64,000 nucleotides of DNA, taken from the NCBI GenBank assembly GCA_024276305.1, contig JAJRXK010000058.1:62001-126000 (forward strand), in the 5' to 3' direction. Shown piece by piece: positions 16,769-26,365 of this stretch; position 1 is the stretch's first letter; each line of letters begins with the position of its first letter. Below the pieces are notes generated by a model that saw only the letters and a list, made by a program, of their open reading frames with translations, did no database searches and had not been told where the DNA came from. Made by a program: the position numbers and the translations under genes. The stretch comes from Candidatus Krumholzibacteriota bacterium (GTDB taxonomy: Bacteria > Krumholzibacteriota > Krumholzibacteriia > JAJRXK01).

Positions 16769-17677
16769 CGACGCTGGGCGGTTTTCTCGAGGCGCGAATC
16801 GATAGGCCAGAATCTTGAACGCCAGTTTTGCGGCCACCATTTCGTTCACCTGGGAACCGGCCATCGGAACCACTTCGACGATGTCCGCGCCTACGAGTTC
16901 CGCCGCACTTTCTCGAATGGTGGCCCGGAGAATGGCCAACACTTCGTACCATCCGAGCCCGCCCGGTTGCGGGGTCCCGGTCGCGGGGCAGAGCGTGCAG
17001 TCGAGACCGTCGATGTCCACACTCAAGTAGATCGGCCCTTCCAGAGTCCGCAGGTCTTTCAGGAGTTGATCGAAAAGCGCGGGCTCCTGAAGATCGTGCG
17101 CATAGTGGGTCTCGATGCGCTCGTCTGTTCGAGCCATCGCGAACTCCTCGGCCTCGCAGCTGCGAATGCCGACCGAGATCAGCCGACGGATCCCCAGATC
17201 CAGGACCCGACGCAGGGCGCAGGCGTGGTTGTGGGGACTACCTTCGTATTCGTCGCGAAGATCGGCGTGGGCATCGATGTGCACCACCGTGAGATCCTCG
17301 TGGGAGGGTCGGAGTCCCGCCAGGACCGCGGCTGTGATCGAGTGCTCTCCTCCCAGGAAGATCGGGAAAGGCGGCGCGAGACCCAGCGCCGCCACACTGT
17401 CTCGCAATCGAGGGAGATAGGCGGGGGGGCGCTCTCCTCTCTCCGGACCCAAGGGATTCAGGGTGGCCAGTCGCAGAAGATCCCGAAGATCCACCTCCAG
17501 TTCTTCGTCGAAAGTCTCCAGATGGGGACCCGCGGTGAGGACGGCTCGAGGTCCGTGGGCCGTCCCCGTTCCGTAACTCACCGTGGACTCCCACGGAATC
17601 GGAACCACGGCCGCATCGGCCTGATCGAGACGGCTTGCATCCAGGTCCAAGAAGGACGGACTGCGGTCTTCGCTCAT
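16694..17677 (-). CDS. speB: Agmatinase/arginase-family ureohydrolase
   Basis: A protein of 327 residues. The binuclear manganese site motifs are present: FLGGEHS, then VVHIDAHADLRDEYEG with SPHNHACALRR, and YLSVDIDGLDC followed by PATGTPQPGGL. Ureohydrolases hydrolyse agmatine, arginine or related guanidino substrates to urea and an amine; the SpeB-like N-terminus and the HADLRDEY segment favour agmatinase, but substrate cannot be proved. The ATG lies in the stop of the phosphohexomutase gene (ATGA at 17674-17677). The tail after FKILAYRFAPRENR runs about 30 residues beyond the usual end and overlaps the convergent gene at 16244-16768. Confidence 0.85.
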   Translation of the reverse strand: MSEDRSPSFLDLDASRLDQADAAVVPIPWESTVSYGTGTAHGPRAVLTAGPHLETFDEELEVDLRDLLRLATLNPLGPERGERPPAYLPRLRDSVAALGLAPPFPIFLGGEHSITAAVLAGLRPSHEDLTVVHIDAHADLRDEYEGSPHNHACALRRVLDLGIRRLISVGIRSCEAEEFAMARTDERIETHYAHDLQEPALFDQLLKDLRTLEGPIYLSVDIDGLDCTLCPATGTPQPGGLGWYEVLAILRATIRESAAELVGADIVEVVPMAGSQVNEMVAAKLAFKILAYRFAPRENRPASLPLRLDRGPAAAVSPHQIGDREGP

Positions 17678-19413
17678 GCCTCGATGCCCAAACTGTTCAG
17701 GAAGACCGCCAAGACCTCTTCGAGGCGTCGGTCCATCGTCTTTCTCGAGTCATGCAGAGAGGCCTCGACCTCGAGGTCCTCTCGCAACTCGAAGTAGAAC
17801 TTGATCTTCGGTTCCGTACCGCTCGGTCGCACCAGGATCCTGCCGCCTTCACTCAGGTCGAAGGCGAGCACATTGCTCGGGGGCAGGCCTCCGATTCCCT
17901 GACCATAGTCGGTGACCTTTTCCACCGCGAACGGTCCGCAGGTCGAAGGAGGGTTCTCCCGGCAGCGATTCATGATTTCGGCGATTCGGCGCGCCCCCGC
18001 CTCTCCGGGCAGAGTCAGGCTGTACTGACGACTCGCATAGAAGCCGAAACTGCGGTAGAGCGACTCCAGATACTCCCCCAGGGACGATTCACGGGCCGCG
18101 CACCACGCCGACATCTCGGCGAAGAGGAGGGCCGCACTCACTCCATCCTTGTCGGCGACGACATCTCCGACCGTATATCCAAGAGCCTCTTCGTAGCCCA
18201 TGACGAAGCGCCATCCCTCCTCGGCTCGGTGATGCTGGGCCGCATTGGCAATCCACTTGAATCCGGTGAGCGTCTCGTCGTAGTGCACCTGCAGACGCCC
18301 TGCCATCTCCCTTAGGAGACGAGAGCTCACGATGGTGGTCATCACCAGCCTCTTGGAAGCATCGCTCTGCGGTCCCTCTTCGAGGAGATAGTGGGCCAGC
18401 AGACATCCGATCTCATTGCCGGTGAGCATGCGGTAGCCCCCGGGAAGGTCGGCGTCCGGAATCGCCACTGCCAGACGATCGGCATCGGGGTCGTTTCCCA
18501 GCACCAGGTCGGCCCCGCACTCCCGCGCAAGAGCGAAGGCGAGGTCCATCGCTCCCTCTTCTTCGGGATTCGGAAAGCGAACGGTCGGAAAGTCACCGTC
18601 GGGTTCTCGTTGGGCGCTGACCACATCGAGTCGCGTGGCCCCCGCGCGGCGCAGGGCCTCCTCCACGAAGACCGCCCCCACTCCGTGCATGGGGGTGTAG
18701 ACGACGTCCGAATCCAGGCTCAGCTCGGGATGGCAACGCAGGGCGGCGATTCGATCCATGTAGTCGTCGATGCAGGACCGAGGCACGGGCACGATCCGTC
18801 CCGTGGAGAGCCCCTCATCGACCGAGACCAAAGGGAGATCTTGCACCGGCCCCACCGAATCGATCGCCCCGCTGATCCCCCCGTCGTGGGGGGGAATGAT
18901 CTGCGCTCCGTTCTCCCAGTAGACTTTGTAGCCATTGTATTCGGGGGGGTTGTGACTGGCGGTGACTATCACTCCAGAACACGCGCGCAGATGGCCCACC
19001 GCGAAGGCCAACACCGGCGTGGCCACGAAGTCCTCGAAGAGATGCACTCTCAGACCAGCCCCGGCGAGCACCCTCGCCGTGTCCTCGACGAACTCGGGCG
19101 ACATGTGCCGGGCGTCGCCGCCCACGACCACCCCACGTTCTGCGGCGTCGGGTACCTTCTCGAGGAGGTATTGGGCCAGGCCCGCTCCCACCCGGCGCAC
19201 CAGAGCCCGATTCATCCGATTCGGTCCCGGCCCGAGAAGTCCTCGCAGGCCTGCGGTCCCGAATTGCAATCGAGACCCGACATGATCACGGAGGGAGGTC
19301 TCATCCCCCGCTTCGACCAAGGCCTCCAGCGCGGCCCGCGACGCGGGATCGGGGTCGTCTGCAGCCCAGGCCCGCGCGGTCGCGCGGAGCTGTTCCAGAG
19401 TTGAAGGGGACAT
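17674..19413 (-). CDS. Alpha-D-phosphohexomutase (phosphoglucomutase/phosphomannomutase)
   Basis: A protein of 579 residues. The start at 19413 has GGAGG about 8 bases upstream; an open frame extends further but looks non-coding. Hallmarks in order are FGTAGLRGLLGPG, the active-site serine loop TASHNPPEYNGYK (Ser153 is the phosphoserine), the metal loop GNDPDADRLAVA, the sugar-binding GYEEALGY and the phosphate-binding PSGTEPKIKFYF. Length and motifs match the PgcA/Pgm2 branch, which interconverts glucose-1-P and glucose-6-P or mannose phosphates. It is coupled to the downstream agmatinase-like gene. Glucose-6-phosphate isomerase is encoded about 2.7 kb upstream on the same strand. Confidence 0.93.
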   Translation of the reverse strand: MSPSTLEQLRATARAWAADDPDPASRAALEALVEAGDETSLRDHVGSRLQFGTAGLRGLLGPGPNRMNRALVRRVGAGLAQYLLEKVPDAAERGVVVGGDARHMSPEFVEDTARVLAGAGLRVHLFEDFVATPVLAFAVGHLRACSGVIVTASHNPPEYNGYKVYWENGAQIIPPHDGGISGAIDSVGPVQDLPLVSVDEGLSTGRIVPVPRSCIDDYMDRIAALRCHPELSLDSDVVYTPMHGVGAVFVEEALRRAGATRLDVVSAQREPDGDFPTVRFPNPEEEGAMDLAFALARECGADLVLGNDPDADRLAVAIPDADLPGGYRMLTGNEIGCLLAHYLLEEGPQSDASKRLVMTTIVSSRLLREMAGRLQVHYDETLTGFKWIANAAQHHRAEEGWRFVMGYEEALGYTVGDVVADKDGVSAALLFAEMSAWCAARESSLGEYLESLYRSFGFYASRQYSLTLPGEAGARRIAEIMNRCRENPPSTCGPFAVEKVTDYGQGIGGLPPSNVLAFDLSEGGRILVRPSGTEPKIKFYFELREDLEVEASLHDSRKTMDRRLEEVLAVFLNSLGIEA

Positions 19414-19484
19414 GGGTTTCCTCCGAGAGCCATCGGTCCTTGCCACCGCGATGGCGGCAATTCTCTGCGACCGGAAGAATGGCG

Positions 19485-21944
19485 TCAGACCACCGTCTCG
19501 CCAAGCTCTTGTTGCAATGCGACGCGAAGAGCCTCGAGCTCGGCCGCGATCTCCTCGATCGGCGCATCGGTGGGTGGCAGGCCTTGGTGGCGTCCATAGT
19601 CCTCGAGGTCCCGGCACAGACCGAAGAGCCTGGGGGCTCCCAGAGTCCCCGCACTTCCCTTGAGGGAGTGAGCCTCGGTGGCCATCGCCACCGCATCCCG
19701 ATCGACATAGGCGCGCCGCAGGGCTGCGATCCGCTCGTCGGCTGAAGTGAAGAAAGTGGTGACCAGCTCAGCCACCAGTTCGTCGGCCTCCTCCTCTGCA
19801 TAGCTGCGCATCTCGTTCAAACTACTCATGTCGAGAGTGGTGGTGGAGAGTTCTTCTTCCTGAGGAGCCTCGGCGACCACGGTCTGGGCTTCGACCGCCC
19901 ACGCCGTCCATTCCTCCACCTTCTCGAGGAGATTCTCGGCTCTCACCGGTTTGGACACATAGTCGTCCATCCCCGAATCCAGACAGCGTTCGTGGTCTCC
20001 GGCCATGGCACTCGCGGTCATTGCGATGATCGGGGTGTGCCGTTGCGCGCCTTCGTATTCGCGGATCGCCCTCGTAGCGGCGAAGCCATCGAGGCGGGGC
20101 ATGTTCACGTCCATGAGCACCGCCGCGAAAGGCTCCTCGCTCTGAATCATTTCGAGGGCGATCTGCCCGTCCTCGGCCTGATGCACATCGTAACCGGCCT
20201 TGGTGAGCATGAGCTGCGCCACGCGCCGATTGACCGGATTGTCGTCGACCACCAGGACTCGGTGGCCCGAAGAATCAGAAGGATTGGAAGGTGCACTCAC
20301 GGTCGTTTCCTCGGATGGAGACGGGGTCGTCGATGGTGACCGGTGGGCGATGGACTCGATCACCCGGTCGAGGGACGGCGAGGGCTGATCCGCGGGAGAC
20401 GCCGCCCTCTCCTCGACCGTCGGACGCTCACTTGCGCATTGCGGTCTGCCTTCGGCGCACTGCTCGAAGAATTCCAGGAGCTTCTCCTGCCGCACCGGCT
20501 TGGTCAGCGAACCTGCGAAGTCCAGAGCCACCGCCTGTTCCCTGCGGTGGTACTCTGCCATGTTGGCCATCACTGCGATGGGATAACGGGCCCCTTCCTC
20601 GCGAGGGCAGAAGCGAAGGGCCCGTTCGGACAAGCGACAGGGGTCGAGGTCCAACACCACCGCGAAATAGGGCTCCCCCTCTTCGTAGGCCGTCGAGAGG
20701 GCAGCTTCGGCAGTGTCTGCGTCATTGGCCGCCGATACTCGAACTCCCCAATGTCGCATCTGCTGGAGGAGCATCAGTCGGGTGTTGGCATGCGGACTCA
20801 CCACCAGAATGCGTTGGCTCTTCAACCTCGGATCCGCTTCGCGACTCGCGGGAAGATCGGCCACTCTCAGTGGCATCTCCACCGTGAAGCGGCTTCCCTC
20901 TCCCACCACGCTCTCCACGGTGATTTCGCCCTCCATCATTTCCACGAGCCGACGGCTGATCGCCAATCCCAGACCGGTTCCTTCGATGGCGCGTTCGTCG
21001 TGCACTCTCGAATAGTCGTCGAAGAGGACTCGTTGTTTCTCGTCGGGAATCCCGATGCCGGTGTCGACCACCGAGATCCGAAGTCCGGGATATTCGTGGG
21101 GCGCGCTTCCCAGCTGGGCGCTCACATAGATCTGTCCCTCGGGAGTGAACTTCACGGCATTGTTCAGTAAGTTGATCACCACCTGTCGGATGCGGGATGC
21201 ATCTCCCACGAAGGCCGGGGCGAGGTCGGGATCCACCAGTCCGGTCAATTCCAGACCCTTCTCCGCCGCCCGAGGTCCGACCATCTCCAAGCAGTCTTCG
21301 AGCAGGGCACGCACCGAGAATGGCTCGGGATGAAAGTCGACCTTGCCGGCCTCGATCTTGGAGAAGTCGAGAATGTCGTTGATCAGCACGAGCAGGGAAT
21401 CCGCACTGCGACGCACGGCCTCGGTGAACTCTCGCTGGTTCGCCTCGAGGGGAGTGTCGAGGAGCAGATCCGTCATTCCCAAGATGCCATTCATCGGAGT
21501 TCGGATCTCGTGGCTCATCGAGGCGAGAAATTCGCTCTTGGCCAAGGTCGAGGCCTCGGCTCGGCGACGCCGCTCCTGCTCTTCGCGAAGGCTGCGGCCG
21601 AGTTGACGGTTTCGCTGAAAGGTGCGCTCCTCCGCCCGCTGAACTTCTCGGTGGCGCGCTTCCAATTCCGCCTCGAGGAGGTGGATTCGCCCGCGGAGAC
21701 GTCGGCGACTGGCCTCGATCCCTTCGAAGACGAAGAGTGCAGCGAGGACCGCCCCCGCGGAGACCCACAATTCCGGCCGCCGAATCCACTCCGACTAGAT
21801 CCAGGCGGTCGTTTCGCCCCTCCACGCCGGAATCTGCCACAGCAGAAGCAGAAAGATTCCCGCGCCGGCCGCGCGCAGAAGTCGAGGCAGCGGAGATTGG
21901 GGAGTCTCCGTGGGCGCGGCCAGGGCTTCCGATTTTTCTCTCAA
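19485..21944 (-). pseudogene. BarA-like hybrid histidine kinase interrupted by in-frame TAG
   Basis: Reading from TTG 21944 (preceded by AGGTAGG) gives 819 codons with one stop, TAG at 21795-21797 (codon 50), in the same frame throughout. Before it lies a hydrophobic helix (AAGAGIFLLLLWQIP); right after it lies another ([16 protein letters not shown]). The stop therefore falls in the loop of a normal two-helix membrane anchor. Downstream follow a coiled coil, HisKA with [10 protein letters not shown] (His145), HATPase ([22 protein letters not shown]), a degenerate receiver (VVSPHAN replaces the acidic pair), an intact receiver ([17 protein letters not shown]) and a C-terminal Hpt domain ([12 protein letters not shown]). 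From 21770 a shorter 761-residue product with one helix could start at TTG. Mutation, readthrough or sequencing error are all possible. Confidence 0.75.
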
Positions 21945-22085
21945 TTGCCTACCTACCAATACCTTACAGATGCGACACCGATGCCGGGGCGTCCTTGGGC
22001 CCGCCCTTCGACGGACCCGGACCAGGGTATCGGCCCCTGAAGGCCAATCCTTGATCCTCAACTGTGGGTGGTCTTGGCAGATTCG

Positions 22086-22111
22086 GGGCCACTCCGGGAT
22101 CGGAGCGGCCC
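22086..22111 (-). terminator. Hairpin after pgi
   Basis: GGGCCACTCCG (22086-22096) and CGGAGCGGCCC (22101-22111) form an 11-bp stem with one G-U pair and a 4-base loop. It begins 7 bases after the pgi stop on the minus strand. No T-run follows. Confidence 0.6.
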
Positions 22112-22117
22112 GGGCGT

Positions 22118-23446
22118 TCAGGAACCGGGCCGGCCCAAGCGGCGGAAGAGGTTGAGCTTGTAGGCTTCCACCCCCGGTTGGTCGAAGGGATTCACTCCCA
22201 GTAGACGCCCGCTCACGGCGCAGGCGAATTCGAAGAAGGCGAGCAGCCCTCCCAAGGATCCCTCTCGCAGATCATCAATGACGATCTCGGCCACCGGGAC
22301 TCCACCCGTCTCGTGGGCCTCGGCTACGGCCTCCAGAGCCGTGGCGTTGATCTCTCCCACGCTGCGGCCGGCGAGGTATTCCAATCCGTCGAGGTCCTCT
22401 TTCGCATGCGGCAGAATGGGACCCGCCTCCGTCCGATCGGCCCTCAAGAAGGTCTCCAGGAGAATCCTCGGCCCATCCTGCAGGGCCTGGCCCAGAGAGT
22501 GGAGGTCGGTGGTGTAGTCGACGGCCGTCGGAAAGAGCCCGAGTCCCTCCTTGCCCTCGCTCTCGCCGAAGAGTTGCTTCCACCACTCCGCGAGCTGGTG
22601 GAGAGAAGGGTGAAAGGAGGCCAACACCTCCACCGCCAGACCGCGACGGAAGGCACAGTGGCGATAGGCCGCGTATCGAATCGCATGGACCTCTGCTTCG
22701 GGAGCGTGGAGGCAACGGTCCAACTGTTGTCGCGCCCCCCCGAGGAGCGTCTCCACATCCACCCCCGCCACCGCGAGGGGAAAGAGTCCCACCGGACTCA
22801 GGACCGAGAAGCGACCGCCCACATCCTCCGGAATCACGAAGCATCGATAGCCCTCCTGCGCCGCGAGCCTCCGCAGAGCACCTGCCTTGGCATCGGTGGT
22901 CGCGATGATCCGCCGGGCCGCGCCCTGAGGTCCATGGCGTCGGTGGAGGAGGTCGCGGATCAGACGAAAGGCGATGGCCGGCTCGGTCGTGGTGCCGCTC
23001 TTGGAGATCACGTTCACCGCGAATTCCCGATCCTCGAGGATCTCGAGCAATTCCGTGATCGCCGAAGCCTCGAGGTGGTGACCCGCGAAGAGGATCTCCG
23101 GCGACGCGGACCGCCGCCTTTGCCAGTGCAGAGCGTCGAGCAGAGCCCGCGCCCCGAGGTAGCTCCCGCCGATCCCCACCACCACGAGGGTGTCCACTTC
23201 GGTGCGAAGTTCCTCGGCGACCGCTCGCAGCTCGTCCACCTCCGTCTTCGCAACTCCGGGGAGATCGAGCCAACCCAAGAACTCGGAGCCCGGTCCCCGT
23301 CGCTCTCGGATGGAGGCCACCGCTTCCTTCAGGTGGTCGGTCGAGAGACACTCCTCGGCCTCCGCGGCCAAACTCCCCGCCCGGGCCAGCTTCAGCTCCG
23401 GTCGGTCCGCTTCGCGGTCATGCCTGTGCGTGGTGGGTGTCGTCAT
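22118..23446 (-). CDS. pgi: Glucose-6-phosphate isomerase
   Basis: A protein of 442 residues from ATG 23446, which has GGAGCGAGG just upstream; an ATG at 23464 is the alternative. It interconverts glucose-6-phosphate and fructose-6-phosphate in glycolysis and gluconeogenesis. Visible motifs are the phosphate-binding VVGIGGSYLGARAL, SKSGTTTEPAIAFR, the family signature EDVGGRFSVLSPVG and the C-terminal lysine motif FDQPGVEAYK. Length is close to the short bacterial/archaeal-type Pgi. The first 29 bases overlap the end of the yhaN-like gene, implying co-transcription with it. Confidence 0.95.
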   Translation of the reverse strand: MTTPTTHRHDREADRPELKLARAGSLAAEAEECLSTDHLKEAVASIRERRGPGSEFLGWLDLPGVAKTEVDELRAVAEELRTEVDTLVVVGIGGSYLGARALLDALHWQRRRSASPEILFAGHHLEASAITELLEILEDREFAVNVISKSGTTTEPAIAFRLIRDLLHRRHGPQGAARRIIATTDAKAGALRRLAAQEGYRCFVIPEDVGGRFSVLSPVGLFPLAVAGVDVETLLGGARQQLDRCLHAPEAEVHAIRYAAYRHCAFRRGLAVEVLASFHPSLHQLAEWWKQLFGESEGKEGLGLFPTAVDYTTDLHSLGQALQDGPRILLETFLRADRTEAGPILPHAKEDLDGLEYLAGRSVGEINATALEAVAEAHETGGVPVAEIVIDDLREGSLGGLLAFFEFACAVSGRLLGVNPFDQPGVEAYKLNLFRRLGRPGS

Positions 23447-26357
23447 CGCCTCGCTCCATCGCATTGCCGGAATGCGCAGTGACCTCGAGGGCCACGAGTT
23501 CAGGGGGTCGACCCAACTCCGAATGCAACCAGCGGTAGCGGGAGCGTTGGCACGCCATCAAGAGCACCTGCTGGTGGGGTGCGATCTGTTCGAGGAGCAT
23601 GCGAAGGCCCGCTACGAGCCGGGGATCGTCCGCATTCGCGAAGGGGTCGTCGAGGATCAGAGGCAGAGTCTCTTCACCTCCGCTCAAGAAACGAGACACC
23701 GCGATTCTGGCCGAGAGATAGATGGCGTCGAGAGCGCCGGCCGAGAGGTGTTGGACGGCATCCGCTCCGGTCAACTGCTGACCTTCCTGCTCCAGACGCA
23801 GACTCAGATCCTCTCCGAAGGTGAGCCGCTGTGCCCGACTGTTCAACCCGCGCAGAACTTCGTTGCAGTGCCGGTTCAGGGCTGCGGCCCAGGTTCGATG
23901 GGTCTCTCGTCCGATCTCCTCAAGGGCATCCCGTGCGAAACTCACCGCGGCCCGGAACTCTTCGGCCCGGCGCAGAGCGCGCTGATGCCCTTCGAGAGTG
24001 CTGCGCAGCGTCGGAGCTTCGGACTCGTAGTGACGGAGGAAGGCGCGGACTTCGGTCCGCTCCGCTTCCCGAGAACTACGCGCCTGGTCTTCACGGATCT
24101 TCAAGCGCTGCAGATCTTCGTCGAATTGCGACTGCGAGAGAGGAACGGCCAACATCTCATCGAGCTGAGAGGTGTCGGCTCCGGCCTCCCGGAGGTGGGC
24201 CTCGATCGAGGCCCTCAGCCGCAGTCCCTCGCTGCGAATCGTCTCGAGGTGGTGCTGATGCTCCTCCCGCGCCCGAGCTTCGAGCAACTGCCTTCGCAGC
24301 GTGGGGAGGGTCTCGTCGCGGAGCTGCCTCGCACGACGGAGGACTTCCACTTCCCGATGGAGTCTCTCGAAGGCAGCGTCGATGGAATCCGTCGCGCTGA
24401 TGTCCAGACCGGCACTGCGCAGACGATTCCGCAGGACGGACTCGAGCTGACGGGAGACGTTCTTGAAGGTCTCCAAACGCTGGCGGGAGGCATCGGCAAT
24501 CGCCGTCGCCCGGTCCGCCTCTTCGTAGCAACGCATCGCGTGCCGGAGGAGCGAAAGGAGTTCTCCCAGCGATCGGTCCCGATCTCGAGGAGGAAAGATC
24601 TCAGCGACCCCGCTCGCTTCCTGTTGGGCCCGGACCTGTGCGCGATCGAGATCCCGCACCCGAGCTCGCAGCGATGCGATCGATCGCGCGGCCACTTCGA
24701 CCGTCCGGTATTCTCGATACTGGGCCTCGAGCTGCGATGCGTCGATCTGCAATCGTCTCGCGAGATCCTCCCATCGCCCCTGGAGCTCCGCCTCGTCTTC
24801 GGTGATCTGCAGCTGGGCTTCTTCGATCTGCCGAATCCGCGCTCGGCATTCGGAAAGTTCCGTGGACCCTCGACGAGAAGCCACCAGCACCAGGGCCGGA
24901 CCCACCACCAGAAGTGCCCCGGCCACCGCCCGAGTGACCATCACCGACAGCGGCAGCTGCGATGCGAAGAGAAGGATGCTCCCGGCCAAGGCGACCGCGA
25001 CGACCGTGAGCACCCAGCCGCTCCGACGAAGAGAGACTCGCGCTCGAAGCAGCTCGGCCTCGCATTGCCGCTCCACCGCCTCACGCTCGTCGGTGGCCGC
25101 GCGACGCTCCTCGAGACGCAGCATTTCCTGAGTGCGTCCTCCGAGACGCACGCGGTCCTCTTCGTGAAGGTCATCGAAACGCTCGGCCAACTCTTGGGCC
25201 CGATCGACTTGGACTCCGCGCGTGGCCAGCTCTCGCTCCTGGTCGGCGAGTCGAGTCTCGAGCCGGGACAATTCCCGGTCGGCGTCCTCGTGGCGCACCG
25301 AAGCCTGCCACAGAACGTTGGCGTCCTCTTCGGTGGGGCGGCGAAGGAATCCCAGGGCATCACGAAGCGCCACCGCCTCGGCCCGAGCTTCACCGCTGCG
25401 ATCGCAGGCTTCGGTCTCGCGCTGGAGGTCCCGTAGACTGTCCTCGTAGCGCCGCCGATCCTCTTCCAACGACCGCAGCTCCGCCGCCTCGAATCGGTCG
25501 AGATCCCCGATCTCCTCGAGCTCCTCCTCGGTGGCGCGCACCCGCCTCTGCACCTCTTGGTCCTGGTTCAGAACTTCTTCCAGGGCATTCGCCTCGGACC
25601 GGAGCCGGCGGGCGCGGAGCACCTCCATCTGCCAGCTGAAGTTGTGTTCTCGAAGTTCATCGCGGGAGAGTTCCTCGATCTTCTCGCGAAACTCGTCGTG
25701 CGTCCGATCCAATTCCGCCAACTTTGCGGCCGACGTCTCGATGACCTGACGGCATCTCTCGATCTCCGTCTCCACTCGACCCGGTCCCGCCAGGGTCACT
25801 CCGTCATAGTGGGTGAGGGCATGATCGAGGGCCTCCACGGCGGCGGCGGCAGTGGCCTTTCCCCCCTGCGAATCCGCGACTCGCTGCAATGCTTCGGTGA
25901 GGCTTCCGGCGTCGCTCCAGACGATGTCCCCCTGTCCCACGAACGCGCTCAGAAGGAATTGTTCCCGACTCAGGCCCGTCAGGACCTCACCCACCGCGAT
26001 GCGAGAGCCTCGCTGAAAACGATCGGTGATATCGGTGGACCCTTCGAAGACCCGCACGCTCGACCGTTCGAAGTCCCGATCGACGACGATCTCCCGGCCG
26101 CCGGCCTCCAGGGTCATGGAGAGTCCGAAGGCCCCCCCCGCCCACGGACGATAGAGATCTCGGGCCACCTTGGCCCCTCGGGCTCGACGCCGGTCGGTCT
26201 CGAGTCCATAGAGCGCCGCCACGATGGCCGCCGCCAGGGTCGACTTTCCGGCTTCGTTCCTCTCCAGGAGCAGAGATACCGTCCCCGCTCCACTCTCGAG
26301 CAACACCTCGCCGCGAAGCTGACCGAAACCCCGAATGTGAAGACGTTTGAGTCTCAT
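23418..26357 (-). CDS. YhaN-like Rad50/SbcC-related ATPase with membrane helices
   Basis: A protein of 979 residues from ATG 26357. Walker A is NEAGKST (34-40) after the typical start MRLKRLHIRGFGQ. A long coiled coil follows, interrupted near residues 445-500 by two hydrophobic helices (VLTVVAVALAGSILLFA and VAGALLVVGPALVLVA). The ABC signature region (LSAGALDAIYLSARIA) and Walker B (LPLILDDPFANAD) are at the C-terminus. The membrane helices in the coiled coil separate YhaN from SbcC. It starts 8 bases after the YhaO-like nuclease gene, so the pair probably forms an Mre11/Rad50-like DNA end-processing complex, possibly at the membrane. That role is inferred from family and context. Confidence 0.85.
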   Translation of the reverse strand: MRLKRLHIRGFGQLRGEVLLESGAGTVSLLLERNEAGKSTLAAAIVAALYGLETDRRRARGAKVARDLYRPWAGGAFGLSMTLEAGGREIVVDRDFERSSVRVFEGSTDITDRFQRGSRIAVGEVLTGLSREQFLLSAFVGQGDIVWSDAGSLTEALQRVADSQGGKATAAAAVEALDHALTHYDGVTLAGPGRVETEIERCRQVIETSAAKLAELDRTHDEFREKIEELSRDELREHNFSWQMEVLRARRLRSEANALEEVLNQDQEVQRRVRATEEELEEIGDLDRFEAAELRSLEEDRRRYEDSLRDLQRETEACDRSGEARAEAVALRDALGFLRRPTEEDANVLWQASVRHEDADRELSRLETRLADQERELATRGVQVDRAQELAERFDDLHEEDRVRLGGRTQEMLRLEERRAATDEREAVERQCEAELLRARVSLRRSGWVLTVVAVALAGSILLFASQLPLSVMVTRAVAGALLVVGPALVLVASRRGSTELSECRARIRQIEEAQLQITEDEAELQGRWEDLARRLQIDASQLEAQYREYRTVEVAARSIASLRARVRDLDRAQVRAQQEASGVAEIFPPRDRDRSLGELLSLLRHAMRCYEEADRATAIADASRQRLETFKNVSRQLESVLRNRLRSAGLDISATDSIDAAFERLHREVEVLRRARQLRDETLPTLRRQLLEARAREEHQHHLETIRSEGLRLRASIEAHLREAGADTSQLDEMLAVPLSQSQFDEDLQRLKIREDQARSSREAERTEVRAFLRHYESEAPTLRSTLEGHQRALRRAEEFRAAVSFARDALEEIGRETHRTWAAALNRHCNEVLRGLNSRAQRLTFGEDLSLRLEQEGQQLTGADAVQHLSAGALDAIYLSARIAVSRFLSGGEETLPLILDDPFANADDPRLVAGLRMLLEQIAPHQQVLLMACQRSRYRWLHSELGRPPELVALEVTAHSGNAMERGDDDTHHAQA

Positions 26358-26365
26358 CGCAGATC

